Assembly: GCA_965199595.1 (NCBI GenBank)
Contig: OZ241182.1
Location: 496,001 to 560,000 of the forward strand
DNA length: 64,000 nt
Direction: 5' to 3'
DNA from: JBBROS01 sp965199595
GTDB taxonomy: Bacteria > Pseudomonadota > Alphaproteobacteria > Acetobacterales > Acetobacteraceae
A program made the position numbers and the translations under genes. The notes under the pieces were generated by a model. The model searched no databases. It was not told where the DNA came from and was given only the letters and a program-made list of their open reading frames with translations. Positions within the stretch are counted from its first letter, which is position 1; every line of letters starts with the position of its first letter. Of this stretch, positions 35,989-45,808 are shown piece after piece.

Positions 35989-36962
35989 ACCACCAGCTGG
36001 GACTCGCCTGGCCGCGCAACGGCACCAGGCCAGCCCGGACACTCGCCCAGATCGAAGGCTCGCTGGTCGCACTCGTCACGCCGTTCCGTCACCGCACGAT
36101 CGACGGCAATGCGTTCTCCACCCTGTGCGAGCGGCAGGTCCGCCGCGGCACCGCGGGGCTGGTGGTCTGTGGCAGCACGGGCGAGGCGACGGCCCTTTCG
36201 GGCGAAGAACACGGCCGGGTCGTGGCCCTGGCGGTCGAGGCTGCGGCCGGGCGGGTCCCGGTGATCGCCGGGTGTGGCGCCCTGGCCACCGAACAGGCGG
36301 TGGAACTGGCGATCGGTGCTGCATGCAACGGGGCTGACGCCCTGCTGTGCGCCCCGCCCCCCTATGTCCGCCCGACGCAGGAGGGGATCATCGCCCACGT
36401 CCGGGCTGTCGCGCATGCGGGTGATCTGGACGTTGTGCTCTACGACGTCCCGAGCCGGACCGGCGTCGCGGTCGAAGACGCGACAGTGGCAACCCTGTTC
36501 GAGAGCGGCCTCGTCGTCGGCATCAAGGATGCCGCAGGGGACGTGTCCCGGCCACCCAGGCTGCGGGCACGGTGCGGCGATGGCCTCCGGCAGCTCGGAG
36601 GCGACGACTCAACGTCAGCGGCCTATCGTGCGATGGGCGGCCACGGCTGCATCTCGGTCACGGCGAATGTCGTTCCGGCGCTTTGCAGTGCCATGCACGG
36701 GGCCTGGGCCAGTCAGGACCTGCTCGAGTTCGGTCGCCTGCGGGACCTTCTTGCCCCGCTTCACCATGCGCTCTTTGCCGAGAGCAACCCGGTTCCGGTG
36801 AAGGCGGCCCTGGCCCTGGCCGATCTCTGCATGGGCGAACTCAGGCTCCCGCTGATCCGGGCAACCCGTCCGACGATCGACCGGCTGGGCTCGATCCTTC
36901 CAACCATCATGGCAGCCGAAGATCAGGCGGCCCAACAGTCACGTCTGTGGCTTACGGCCTGA
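35979..36962 (+). CDS. dihydrodipicolinate synthase/N-acetylneuraminate lyase family aldolase
   Basis: A 327-residue class I aldolase. GSTGEAT at residues 65-71, Y155 and R160 in LYDVPSRTG, and the Schiff-base lysine K183 in GIKDAAGD are intact. This fits dihydrodipicolinate synthase (aspartate semialdehyde plus pyruvate in lysine synthesis), but the genome may carry another dapA and this copy sits in an odd cluster. About 20 extra N-terminal residues (NHQLGLAWPRNG) precede the barrel. The ATG at 35979 lies inside the previous gene; a GTG at 35964 is the alternative. Confidence 0.82.
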   Translation: MRLNHQLGLAWPRNGTRPARTLAQIEGSLVALVTPFRHRTIDGNAFSTLCERQVRRGTAGLVVCGSTGEATALSGEEHGRVVALAVEAAAGRVPVIAGCGALATEQAVELAIGAACNGADALLCAPPPYVRPTQEGIIAHVRAVAHAGDLDVVLYDVPSRTGVAVEDATVATLFESGLVVGIKDAAGDVSRPPRLRARCGDGLRQLGGDDSTSAAYRAMGGHGCISVTANVVPALCSAMHGAWASQDLLEFGRLRDLLAPLHHALFAESNPVPVKAALALADLCMGELRLPLIRATRPTIDRLGSILPTIMAAEDQAAQQSRLWLTA

Positions 36963-36966
36963 TGAG

Positions 36967-37203
36967 ATGGCACAGCCAAGCCGTGACAGCGCGCTGCTGC
37001 AGGCCGTGATAATGCTCGCAGCGGCCCTGGTGCTCGCGCCCGTCGTGCGCGGCGCAACCCTCGAGTTCAACCACCTGCTCGGCCGGGTGTGGCCGTTCTC
37101 GCTCGGTCACTGCGTGAGCCGCAACGCCCGGGGCTGTGACACGACGCTCCGTGTGGACGTGGTCGAGATCCCGGCACATGCGTCAACCGGGGCAACCCGG
37201 TGA
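36967..37203 (+). CDS. small exported or membrane-anchored hypothetical protein
   Basis: A 78-residue protein with one hydrophobic segment (LLQAVIMLAAALVLAPVVRG) and a short tail containing two cysteines (LGHCVSRNARGCDTTLRV). The ATG lies 4 bases after the aldolase stop. Its own stop overlaps the next GTG start. No family is recognised. The two cysteines could form a periplasmic disulfide. Confidence 0.55.
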   Translation: MAQPSRDSALLQAVIMLAAALVLAPVVRGATLEFNHLLGRVWPFSLGHCVSRNARGCDTTLRVDVVEIPAHASTGATR

Positions 37204-37505
37204 ACACGGTGCCGGGCCGGTCCAGCGCCTCCGAGACCCGCCTCGTGTACCTGGGCGTATGCGTCCGGATCTGTATCGTCGGCGGCATTCTGTGGGGAAT
37301 TCGCAGCAGGCATGCCGTGTTCGACATCACTGCTGGCCTGGTGTGCCTCGGGATCGTCGTTCTGGCCGTGCGACTGAAGCATGGATCGCGTCCGCGGCGC
37401 TGGGCCGACACCTGCCGCGAGGCGGTGTGGCTTGTGATCGGGGGTTCATGTCTTGCGAACCTCCTCCTCTCCTCCTTCGGGTCAGCCCCCTGGTTCACCG
37501 CCTGA
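37200..37505 (+). CDS. small membrane protein with three predicted helices
   Basis: A 101-residue protein starting with GTG in a GTGA overlap with the preceding gene. Three hydrophobic segments are visible: VYLGVCVRICIVGGILWGI, FDITAGLVCLGIVVLAVRL and WLVIGGSCLANLLLSSFG. No known family. As the last gene of the cluster it may form a membrane partner for the 78-residue protein. Confidence 0.55.
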   Translation: MNTVPGRSSASETRLVYLGVCVRICIVGGILWGIRSRHAVFDITAGLVCLGIVVLAVRLKHGSRPRRWADTCREAVWLVIGGSCLANLLLSSFGSAPWFTA

Positions 37506-37596
37506 CCCGGCTGATCGACTCCGGCGCTGCCGATTGAGCATCGGACAGCCGCCCGGCGTTGCCCTGATCGCGGCCGGACACGGTCCGGGCGCACGC

Positions 37597-38367
37597 TCAG
37601 CTCATCCAGTTCCCGCCATCGATCCCGTAGGTCTGGGCCACGACATAGCCGGCGTCCGCGCTGGCCAGGAACACCGCCAGCCCCGCGATCTCCTCCGGCT
37701 GCGCCATCCGCCCGATCGGCACGGCCTCGCCCACCCGGCGCTTCTTCTCGCCCACGGCAAGCCCCTCCGCCCGGGCGAAGCGGGCGTCCACGTCGTCCCA
37801 GTGCTCGGCATCCACCACGCCGGGCGCGATCGCGTTCACGTTGATGCCGTGGCGGATCAGGTCCAGCCCGGCGCTCTGGGTCAGGCTGATGACGGCGGCC
37901 TTGGACGCGCAGTACACCCCCACCAGCGCCTCGCCGCGACGCCCCGCCTGGGAGGCGAAGTTGATGATGCGGCCGCCCCCGCCCTGGGCGATCATCTGCC
38001 GGGCCGCCGCCTGCAGCGTGAACAGCAGGCCCTCCACGTTCACGCCGAACACGCGGGCGTAGCTGGCCCGCGTGATGTCGACGATGGGCGCCAGGTCGAA
38101 CACGCCGGCATTGTTGACCAGGATATCCAGCCGGCCGAACCGCGCCACGGTGGCGGCCATCGCGGCATCGATGTCCTCCTGCCGGGTCACGTCGAAGCGC
38201 AGCGCCTGCGCGGCGGGGCCGATGGCGGCCGCCGCGGCCTGTGCCGCCGCCTCGTCGCGGTCCGCGACCATGACGGAGGCGCCTTCCTCCGCATAACGCC
38301 GGGCGATGGCCCGGCCGATGCCGCGGCCCGCCCCGGTGATGATCGCGACCTTGCCTTGCAGCCTCAT
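37597..38367 (-). CDS. smoS: SmoS-like sorbitol/L-iditol 2-dehydrogenase (short-chain dehydrogenase)
   Basis: A 256-residue SDR with TGAGRGIGRAI for NAD binding, NNAGVFD, the catalytic Ser-Tyr-Lys (FASQAGRRG, YCASKAAVISL) and the C-terminal QTYGIDGGNWMS typical of polyol dehydrogenases. It likely oxidises D-sorbitol or a related polyol to a ketose. The ATG at 38367 overlaps the kinase stop (ATGA), making it the last gene of the sorbitol/mannitol operon. Confidence 0.83.
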   Translation of the reverse strand: MRLQGKVAIITGAGRGIGRAIARRYAEEGASVMVADRDEAAAQAAAAAIGPAAQALRFDVTRQEDIDAAMAATVARFGRLDILVNNAGVFDLAPIVDITRASYARVFGVNVEGLLFTLQAAARQMIAQGGGGRIINFASQAGRRGEALVGVYCASKAAVISLTQSAGLDLIRHGINVNAIAPGVVDAEHWDDVDARFARAEGLAVGEKKRRVGEAVPIGRMAQPEEIAGLAVFLASADAGYVVAQTYGIDGGNWMS

Positions 38368-39827
38368 GCCAGGTCCTTCGTCTTCAGCGCCTCGACGCGC
38401 GCCAACGCCCGATAGTCCTGCACCCGCCGCGCATAGGCGTCCACCAGCGCAGGGTCCGGCAGGATGGTCTCCTGGCGCCGCGGCGGGGTGCACACGGCGG
38501 AGATGGGCTCCCGCGTCAGCGCCAGGCGGGCGAGCCGCGCCGCGCCGAACGCGCCGCCCTGCTCGCCGGCCGCCAGGCGATGCAGCGGCAGGTCCAGCAC
38601 CGAGGCGATGATCGCGACCCATGTGCGGGAGCGGGAGCCGCCGCCGATCACGTCCGCCGCCGCGATCCGCGTGCCGGACGCGGTCAGCGCATCCAGCGCG
38701 TCGCGCAGCGAGAAGGCCACGCCTTCCAGCACGGCCTGGGTCAGCGCGGGGCGGCCGGTCTCGTGCGAGAGGCCGGTGAAGGCGGCGCGGAGGCGGCCGT
38801 CATTGTGCGGCGTGCGCTCGCCGCCGAGATAGGGGAGGAACAGCGCGGGGCTGGGCGCCAGCGGCTGCGGCAGCTCCGCCAGCAGCGCCGCCTCGTCCAG
38901 GCCCGCCACGCCCGACCACCAGGCCAGCGACGCCGCGGCGGAGAGCGTGACGCCCATCTGGTGCCACCGTTGCGGCAGGGCATGGCAGAAGGCGTGCACC
39001 GCGGCATCGGGGTGGGGCCGGAACCGGTCCGTGACGGCGAACAGCACGCCCGACGTGCCGAGCGAGACGAACGCATCGCCCGGGTTGATCGCCGACAGCC
39101 CCACCGCCCCGGCCGCGTTGTCGCCGGCCCCGCCTGCGAGCAGCGGCGGCCGGGACATTCCCCAGCGGGCGGCCAGGGCGGGGCGCAGGGCGCCGCCGGG
39201 TTCGCTGCCCTCAACCAGGCGCGGCATGGCGGCCGTGGACAGCGAGGTCGCCGCCAGCGCCGCGTCGGACCAGGTGCGGGCCGCGACATCGAGCCAGAGG
39301 GTGCCGGAGGCGTCCGACATGTCCTCCACCATCTCGCCGGTCAGGCGGTAGCCGAGCCAGGCCTTCGGCAGCAGCACGGTGCGGGTTCGGGCGAAGGTCG
39401 CGGGTTCGTGGTCCCGCACCCACAGCAGCTTCGGCGCGGTGAAGCCCGGCATGGCAATGTTGCCGCTGACCTGCCGCAACGCCGGGAACACACGCTCCAG
39501 CGTCTCGCACTCGGCCGCGGCACGGACATCGTTCCACAGGATGGCGGGACGGAGCACGGCGCCGGCCTCGTCGAGCAGGACCGCCCCGTGCATCTGCCCG
39601 GAGAGGCCGATGCCCTGCACGGCCGAGAGCGCCTTCGGGTGCTCGCGGTGCAGCGCATCGATGGCCTCGAGCGCCGCCTGCCACCAGTGTTCCGGGTCCT
39701 GTTCGGCATGGCCCGGCGCGGGGCGCGAGACGCGGAGCGGGACCGAGGCGCTGCCGACCACCTGCTGGTCGCCATCCACCAGCAGGGCCTTCACCGCGGA
39801 GGTGCCGAGATCGATGCCTAGGAACAT
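38364..39827 (-). CDS. xylB: xylulokinase (FGGY family)
   Basis: A 487-residue sugar kinase. The N-terminal phosphate-binding loop LGIDLGTSAVKALLVD, then GIGLSGQMHGAVLLD, ILWNDVRAAAECETL, and the FGGY C-terminal blocks FLPYLGGERTPHND and GGGSRSRTWVAIIASVL fit xylulokinase. It phosphorylates D-xylulose formed from D-arabitol by a polyol dehydrogenase. GATGAGG lies before the ATG at 39827. Fructokinase activity is not expected from this family. Confidence 0.88.
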   Translation of the reverse strand: MFLGIDLGTSAVKALLVDGDQQVVGSASVPLRVSRPAPGHAEQDPEHWWQAALEAIDALHREHPKALSAVQGIGLSGQMHGAVLLDEAGAVLRPAILWNDVRAAAECETLERVFPALRQVSGNIAMPGFTAPKLLWVRDHEPATFARTRTVLLPKAWLGYRLTGEMVEDMSDASGTLWLDVAARTWSDAALAATSLSTAAMPRLVEGSEPGGALRPALAARWGMSRPPLLAGGAGDNAAGAVGLSAINPGDAFVSLGTSGVLFAVTDRFRPHPDAAVHAFCHALPQRWHQMGVTLSAAASLAWWSGVAGLDEAALLAELPQPLAPSPALFLPYLGGERTPHNDGRLRAAFTGLSHETGRPALTQAVLEGVAFSLRDALDALTASGTRIAAADVIGGGSRSRTWVAIIASVLDLPLHRLAAGEQGGAFGAARLARLALTREPISAVCTPPRRQETILPDPALVDAYARRVQDYRALARVEALKTKDLA

Positions 39828-39967
39828 TGCGGCCTCATCCGTTGGCATCCGGTTCGGTCGAGCAGGAAGGTTCCGAACGTGTCGATGCCGGGCGCGCACG
39901 GAAACGCGGCGGGGGCGCCCAGCCGCGCGAGGATCAGCGCCGCGCCGCAGACCAGGATCATGGCGGG

Positions 39968-41068
<1,101 letters not shown>

Positions 41069-41077
41069 GGGCGGCTC

Positions 41078-41893
41078 CTACTTCACGGCGCCGAAGGTCA
41101 GGCCGCGGACGAGCTGTCGCTGGCTGAACCAGCCGAAGACGAGGATGGGTGCCACCGCCATGGTGGAGGCGGCGGAGAGCTTGGCGAAGAACAGGCCCTG
41201 CGGACTGGAGAACGAGGCGATGAAGGCCGTGAGCGGCGCCGCCCCGGACACCGTCAGGTTGAGGCTCCAGAACGCCTCGTTCCAGCACAGGATGAGCGAG
41301 AGCAGCCCAGTCGAGGCGACGCCGGGCAGGGTCAGCGGCAGCAGGAGGTGGCGGACCTCCGCCCAGGTGCTGGCGCCATCCATGCGCCCGGCCTCGAGGA
41401 TCTCGTTCGGCACCTCCTTGTAGAAGGTGAACAGCATCCAGACGATGATCGGCAGGTTCATCAGCGCATAGACGATGATCATCCCGGTCCAGGTGTCCAG
41501 CAGGTTGAAGGTGCGGAAGATCAGGTAGATGGGCACCAGCACACCCACCGGCGGCAGCATCTTGGTGGACAGCATCCACAGCAGCGTGCCGCGCGTCCGC
41601 TTCGTCGGGTGGAACGCCATGGCATAGGCGGCCGGCACGGCGAAGGCCAGTGCCAGTACGGTGCCGCCCACGGAGATCACGACGCTGTTCAGGGCGAAGC
41701 CGAGGTAGTTGGCGCGCGACAGCACCTCGGCATAGGACCCGAGCGTGGGCGTGAAGCGCAGCGTGGCGGTGATGGCGTCCTGCTCGGTCTTGAACCCGGT
41801 GAGGACCATCCAGAGGATCGGGAAGAACAGCAGCAGCGCCACCCCCCAGCCCAGGACGGCGATGGCGGCGCGCTGCAGGCGGCTGGGCTCCAT
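41078..41893 (-). CDS. smoG: polyol ABC transporter permease (SmoG/MalG type)
   Basis: A 271-residue permease with six membrane helices, beginning LGWGVALLLFFPILWMVLTG. The EAA loop contacting the ATPase is EAGRMDGASTWAEVRHLLLP. The gene follows the MalF-type gene without a gap and is 9 bases before smoK. The MLSTKMLPP loop is typical of mannitol/sorbitol importers. Confidence 0.87.
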   Translation of the reverse strand: MEPSRLQRAAIAVLGWGVALLLFFPILWMVLTGFKTEQDAITATLRFTPTLGSYAEVLSRANYLGFALNSVVISVGGTVLALAFAVPAAYAMAFHPTKRTRGTLLWMLSTKMLPPVGVLVPIYLIFRTFNLLDTWTGMIIVYALMNLPIIVWMLFTFYKEVPNEILEAGRMDGASTWAEVRHLLLPLTLPGVASTGLLSLILCWNEAFWSLNLTVSGAAPLTAFIASFSSPQGLFFAKLSAASTMAVAPILVFGWFSQRQLVRGLTFGAVK

Positions 41894-42787
41894 CTAGACC
41901 TCCAGCCGGCGGGCGATGCTGCGGACCAGGAAAAACGCGACGACATTGGCCAGCACGATGGCGATCACGCCGCCGGCGGAGGCGCCGCCCACGTCGAACT
42001 GCAGCAGGGCGCGGGCGTAGATCAGGAAGGCGAGGTTGGTGGTGGCGTTGCCGGGGCCGCCGGAGGTGGTGACGAAGATCTCGGCGAACACGGTCAGCAG
42101 GAAGATGGTCTCGATCATCACCACGACGCCGATGGCGCGCGACAGATGCGGCAGGGTGATGAAGACGAACTGCGCCACCACGCCGGCGCCGTCCATGCGG
42201 GCGGCCTCCCGCTGCTCATGGTCCAGCGACTGGATGGCGGTCAGCAGGATCAGCAGCGCGAAGGGCAGCCACTCCCACGAGACGATGGCGATCACGGATG
42301 CCAGCGGGAACTGCGCGAACCAGTCGACGGGTTCGAAGCCGAACGCCCGCGCCACCACCCCGGTCACACCGTAGATCGGGTGCAGCATCAGGTTCTTCCA
42401 GATCAGCGCGCTGACGGTGGGCATGACGAAGAACGGCGAGATCGCCAGCACCCGGGCGATGTTGCGGCCGGGGAAGGGCTGGTCGAACAGCACGGCCAGC
42501 AGGGTGCCGAGCCCCACGGTGATCACCAGCACAGACCCCAGCAGCACCAGCGTATTCCGGAGCGAGACCCAGAAATCGGGGTCCGTCACCAGGAACGTGT
42601 AGTTGTCCAGCCCGGCGAACCCGGCAACATCCGGGCTCACCAGGTTGTAGTACTGAGTGGAGAACCAGAGGGTGAGGACGAGCGGCACGACCATCCACAC
42701 CAGCAGCACCAGGATGGCCGGCATGGCGAGCCATCCCCCGGACCGGCGGGGCGCCGTGCCGGAGGCGGCCGTGACCGTGGGGGCCAT
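41894..42787 (-). CDS. smoF: polyol ABC transporter permease (SmoF/MalF type)
   Basis: A 297-residue permease with six helices and the EAA loop EAARMDGAGVVAQFVFITLP. The N-terminal FSTQYYNLVSPDVAGFAGLD and the FVTTSGGPGNATTNLAFLIY block are those of sorbitol/mannitol transporters. It directly abuts smoG and lies 11 bases after the binding-protein gene. Confidence 0.88.
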   Translation of the reverse strand: MAPTVTAASGTAPRRSGGWLAMPAILVLLVWMVVPLVLTLWFSTQYYNLVSPDVAGFAGLDNYTFLVTDPDFWVSLRNTLVLLGSVLVITVGLGTLLAVLFDQPFPGRNIARVLAISPFFVMPTVSALIWKNLMLHPIYGVTGVVARAFGFEPVDWFAQFPLASVIAIVSWEWLPFALLILLTAIQSLDHEQREAARMDGAGVVAQFVFITLPHLSRAIGVVVMIETIFLLTVFAEIFVTTSGGPGNATTNLAFLIYARALLQFDVGGASAGGVIAIVLANVVAFFLVRSIARRLEV

Positions 42788-42798
42788 CGGCCTTGCGC

Positions 42799-44160
42799 CT
42801 ATTTCTTCGGGTATCCGGCCTGGCGCATGGTCCGTTCCGTGGACGTCTGGGCCGTCTTCAGCGCCTGCTCCACCGTGGACTGGCCGGTCAGCGTGCCGGC
42901 GATCGTCTGGCCCACCTGGGTGCCGATCCCCTGGAACTCCGGGATCGCGACGAACTGCGCGCCCTCATAGGGCCGGGGCTGCTGCGTCTGCCCGGCCGGG
43001 TTGGCGACGCTGATCGCCTTCTGCACGAAGCCTGCGAACGGGGCGGCCTTCTGATACTCGGGGTTGTCATAGGTCGACAGCCGCGTGCCGGGCGGGACCG
43101 AGACCCAGCCGTTCTCCTTGGCGACCAGCTGGATGTACTCCTTCGAGGTCGCCCAGGCGACGAACGTGCGCGCGGCATCCGCCTGCTTGGTGGAGGCCGG
43201 GATGGCCAGGTTCCAGCTCCACAACCAGGTCGGCCCGCCCTTGAAGCTGCCGGTGGGCATCGGCGCGAAGCCCACCTTGTCGGCGACCTGGGACTGCTTG
43301 CTGTCATACAGCAGGCCGCCCGCGACGGTGGAGTCGATCCACATGCCGCACTTGCCGCTGGCGAACAGGGCCAGGTTCTCGTTGAACCCGTTGGAGGACG
43401 CGCCGGGCGGGCCATCGGCCTTGAGGATGTCGCTGTAGTAGGTGACGGCCCGCGTCCAGGCCGGGGTGTCGATCGTGGTCTTCCATGCGTCATCGAACCA
43501 CTGGCCGCCCATCGCCGTGACCAGCGTGGTCACATAGGCCATGTTCTCGCCCCAGCCGGGCTTGCCGCGCAGGCACATGCCATAGACTTGGTTCGGCTTG
43601 TCGGTGATCTTGTCGGCGAAGCCGCGGATCTCGTCATAGGTCGGTGCCGCCGGCATCGTGATGCCCGCCTTCTGGAACAGGTCGGTGCGGTAGTAGGTCA
43701 TCGCGCTCTCGGCATAGAACGGCAGGCCGTACAGCTTGCCCTCGTAGGTCAGCCCGTCGCGCACCGGCTTCAGGATGTCGTCCACGGCATAGGAGGCGGG
43801 CAGGCCCTCCATCGGCAGCAGCCAGTTCTGCTTCGCCCAGATCGGCACCTCGTAGTTGCCGATCGTCAGGACGTCGAACTGGCCGGCCTTGGTCGCGATG
43901 TCGGTCGTCACCCGCTGGCGGAGCACGTTCTCCTCCAGCACCACCCAGCGCAGCTTGATGTCGGGGTGCAGCGTCTCGAACTGCGACGACAGCTTCTGCA
44001 TGACGATCATGTCGCCGTTGTTGACGGTGGCGACGGTGATGGTGGATTCGGCCAGCGCCGGGGCGGCGAGCATGCCGGCTGCGAGCGCGCCCATGGCGAG
44101 CCTGCCGGTCAGGGCGCGCAGGTTGGACCGGGTGTTCTGATGGCGTGCACGATCGGGCAT
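42799..44160 (-). CDS. smoE: polyol-binding periplasmic protein (SmoE type, SBP_bac_1)
   Basis: A 453-residue extracellular solute-binding protein with signal peptide (LAMGALAAGMLAAPALAES). Pattern: ITVATVNNGDMIVMQKLS, TIGNYEVPIWAKQNWLLP, LPFYAESAMTYYRTDLF and WLWSWNLAIPASTKQADAA. These are characteristic of the sorbitol/mannitol-binding protein group. AGGA lies 8 bases before the ATG. It is first of the four transporter genes. Confidence 0.88.
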   Translation of the reverse strand: MPDRARHQNTRSNLRALTGRLAMGALAAGMLAAPALAESTITVATVNNGDMIVMQKLSSQFETLHPDIKLRWVVLEENVLRQRVTTDIATKAGQFDVLTIGNYEVPIWAKQNWLLPMEGLPASYAVDDILKPVRDGLTYEGKLYGLPFYAESAMTYYRTDLFQKAGITMPAAPTYDEIRGFADKITDKPNQVYGMCLRGKPGWGENMAYVTTLVTAMGGQWFDDAWKTTIDTPAWTRAVTYYSDILKADGPPGASSNGFNENLALFASGKCGMWIDSTVAGGLLYDSKQSQVADKVGFAPMPTGSFKGGPTWLWSWNLAIPASTKQADAARTFVAWATSKEYIQLVAKENGWVSVPPGTRLSTYDNPEYQKAAPFAGFVQKAISVANPAGQTQQPRPYEGAQFVAIPEFQGIGTQVGQTIAGTLTGQSTVEQALKTAQTSTERTMRQAGYPKK

Positions 44161-44205
44161 TGGACATTTCCTAGAATGGGTGGGTTTTCCCGTTGGGCCG
44201 ATGCT

Positions 44206-44217
44206 GCCGCATGCGGC
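44206..44217. promoter_or_regulatory. 12-base perfect palindrome upstream of smoE
   Basis: GCCGCATGCGGC lies in the 109-base gap between the mannitol dehydrogenase stop and smoE, 46 bases before the smoE ATG. It could be an operator or an RNA processing/attenuation hairpin. It is short and GC-rich, so chance is possible. Confidence 0.3.
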
Positions 44218-44269
44218 GGTTCATGCCTAGTGAGTTCGTGCAGGAGACTGCCGCGGTCGGGCAAGCCGG

Positions 44270-45748
44270 CTAGAAGCCGAGCGAGCGGGATGCCTCCGCC
44301 AGGGTTGCCCGGCTGCCCTGCCGGTACAGCGAGCCGAGCCAGCGCCGGACGGGTTCCACCAGGCGCGGGTCATCCCCCAGCTCGCCGAACAGCTGTGTCA
44401 GGCCGAGCAGCGGGGCCGGGTCCTCGCCGCCCAGCTCGGCCTTCTCCCGCAGCAGCGCCGCCAGCGGATGGCGCACGTCGATCGCGCCGCCCTGCTCGTC
44501 CACGCCGCGGACCCGGCGCAGCCACGCCGCCAGCGCCAGCGCCAGCAGCTCGAGCGCACCGCCCGTCCGCAGCACGTCGCGGATCGGGTCCACCAGAACG
44601 TTCAGCGGCGCATCGGTGTTGACGCGCTCGACCGTGTCCTTGATCGCCGGGTTGGCGAAGCGCTCGATCAGCGTGGCCTTGTAGCGGACCAGGTCGATCC
44701 CGGGGACGGGCCGCAGGGTCGGCCCGGTCTCCCGGTCCATCAGGGCCACCATGTACCGGGTGATCAGCGGCTCGGCCATCGCCTCGCCGATGGTGACGCA
44801 GCCCATCAGGCGCCCCAGCCCGGCCACCGCCAGATGGCTGGCGTTCAGCAGCCGCAGCTTCATGAACTCATAGGGCGCCACGTCATCGACGAACTGCGCG
44901 CCCACCGCCTCCCAGGCCGGGCGGCCGGCAACGAAGCGGTCCTCGATCACCCACTGCGTGAAGGCCTCGGACAGGACCGGCCAGCGATCCGCGATGCCGT
45001 GGGCCCGGGCCAGCCACTCCACATCCGCCGGGAGCGTCACGGGCGTTATCCGGTCGACCATGGTGTTGGGGAACGGCGTGTGGGCGGCGATCCAGCCGGC
45101 CAGCGCCGGGTCACGCAGGCGGGCCAGGGCCAGCACGGCCTCGCGCAGCACGTTGCCGTTGTGCTGGATGTTGTCGCAGCTCAGCGCCGTGAACGGCCCG
45201 GCCCCGGCATCCCGCCGCCGCCGGCAGGCCTCGACGATGATGCCGATGGCGCTGGCGGGGCGCTCCGGCTGCGCGAGGTCGAGCTGGATCAGCCGGTGCT
45301 GCGGGTCGAGCAGCTTGGTCGAGCGGTCCAGGCAGTAGCCGTTCTCCGTGACCGTGAGGCTGACGATGCGGATGCCGGGCCGGTCGATGGCGTCCAGCAG
45401 CGCGGCACTGTTCTCGCCGGCGAAGACGACACCGCACAGGCTGCCGATCACGGTGACAACCTCGGCGCCGCCGCCGCGTTCGACCAGGGTGTAGAGGTTG
45501 TCCTGCGGGGCGAGGCTCTCCTGCATGCGCCGGTCATCCGGCATCAGGCCGGCGCCGACGATGCCCCATTCCAGCATGTCGGGCCGCTGATCCATCAGGC
45601 TATGCGTGTAGCGGGCCATGTGCGCGCGGTGGAACCCGCCGAGGCCCAGGTGCACGATCCCGGGCGTGACGGCCGCCGGGTCGAACAGCGGGCGCCCGAT
45701 GGAGGATGGCAGGTCTGGGAGTGCCGTTCGTTCGAGTTGACGGGCCAC
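44270..45748 (-). CDS. mtlK: mannitol 2-dehydrogenase family polyol dehydrogenase
   Basis: A 492-residue zinc-independent long-chain polyol dehydrogenase oxidising D-mannitol or D-arabitol to ketose with NAD. Marks: GIVHLGLGGFHRAHMARYTH, WGIVGAGLMPDD, TENGYCLD, SCDNIQHNGNVLR, and the catalytic lysine region YEFMKLRLLNASHLAVAG. The GTG at 45748 follows AAGGAA; the GTG at 45775 is less likely. It heads the sorbitol/mannitol operon, 109 bases before smoE. Confidence 0.9.
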   Translation of the reverse strand: MARQLERTALPDLPSSIGRPLFDPAAVTPGIVHLGLGGFHRAHMARYTHSLMDQRPDMLEWGIVGAGLMPDDRRMQESLAPQDNLYTLVERGGGAEVVTVIGSLCGVVFAGENSAALLDAIDRPGIRIVSLTVTENGYCLDRSTKLLDPQHRLIQLDLAQPERPASAIGIIVEACRRRRDAGAGPFTALSCDNIQHNGNVLREAVLALARLRDPALAGWIAAHTPFPNTMVDRITPVTLPADVEWLARAHGIADRWPVLSEAFTQWVIEDRFVAGRPAWEAVGAQFVDDVAPYEFMKLRLLNASHLAVAGLGRLMGCVTIGEAMAEPLITRYMVALMDRETGPTLRPVPGIDLVRYKATLIERFANPAIKDTVERVNTDAPLNVLVDPIRDVLRTGGALELLALALAAWLRRVRGVDEQGGAIDVRHPLAALLREKAELGGEDPAPLLGLTQLFGELGDDPRLVEPVRRWLGSLYRQGSRATLAEASRSLGF

Positions 45749-45808
45749 GGCGTGTTCCTTGCGAGTGTGTTGCACAGATCAGCGGACGGCGGATGCCCGG
45801 CAACGTCT

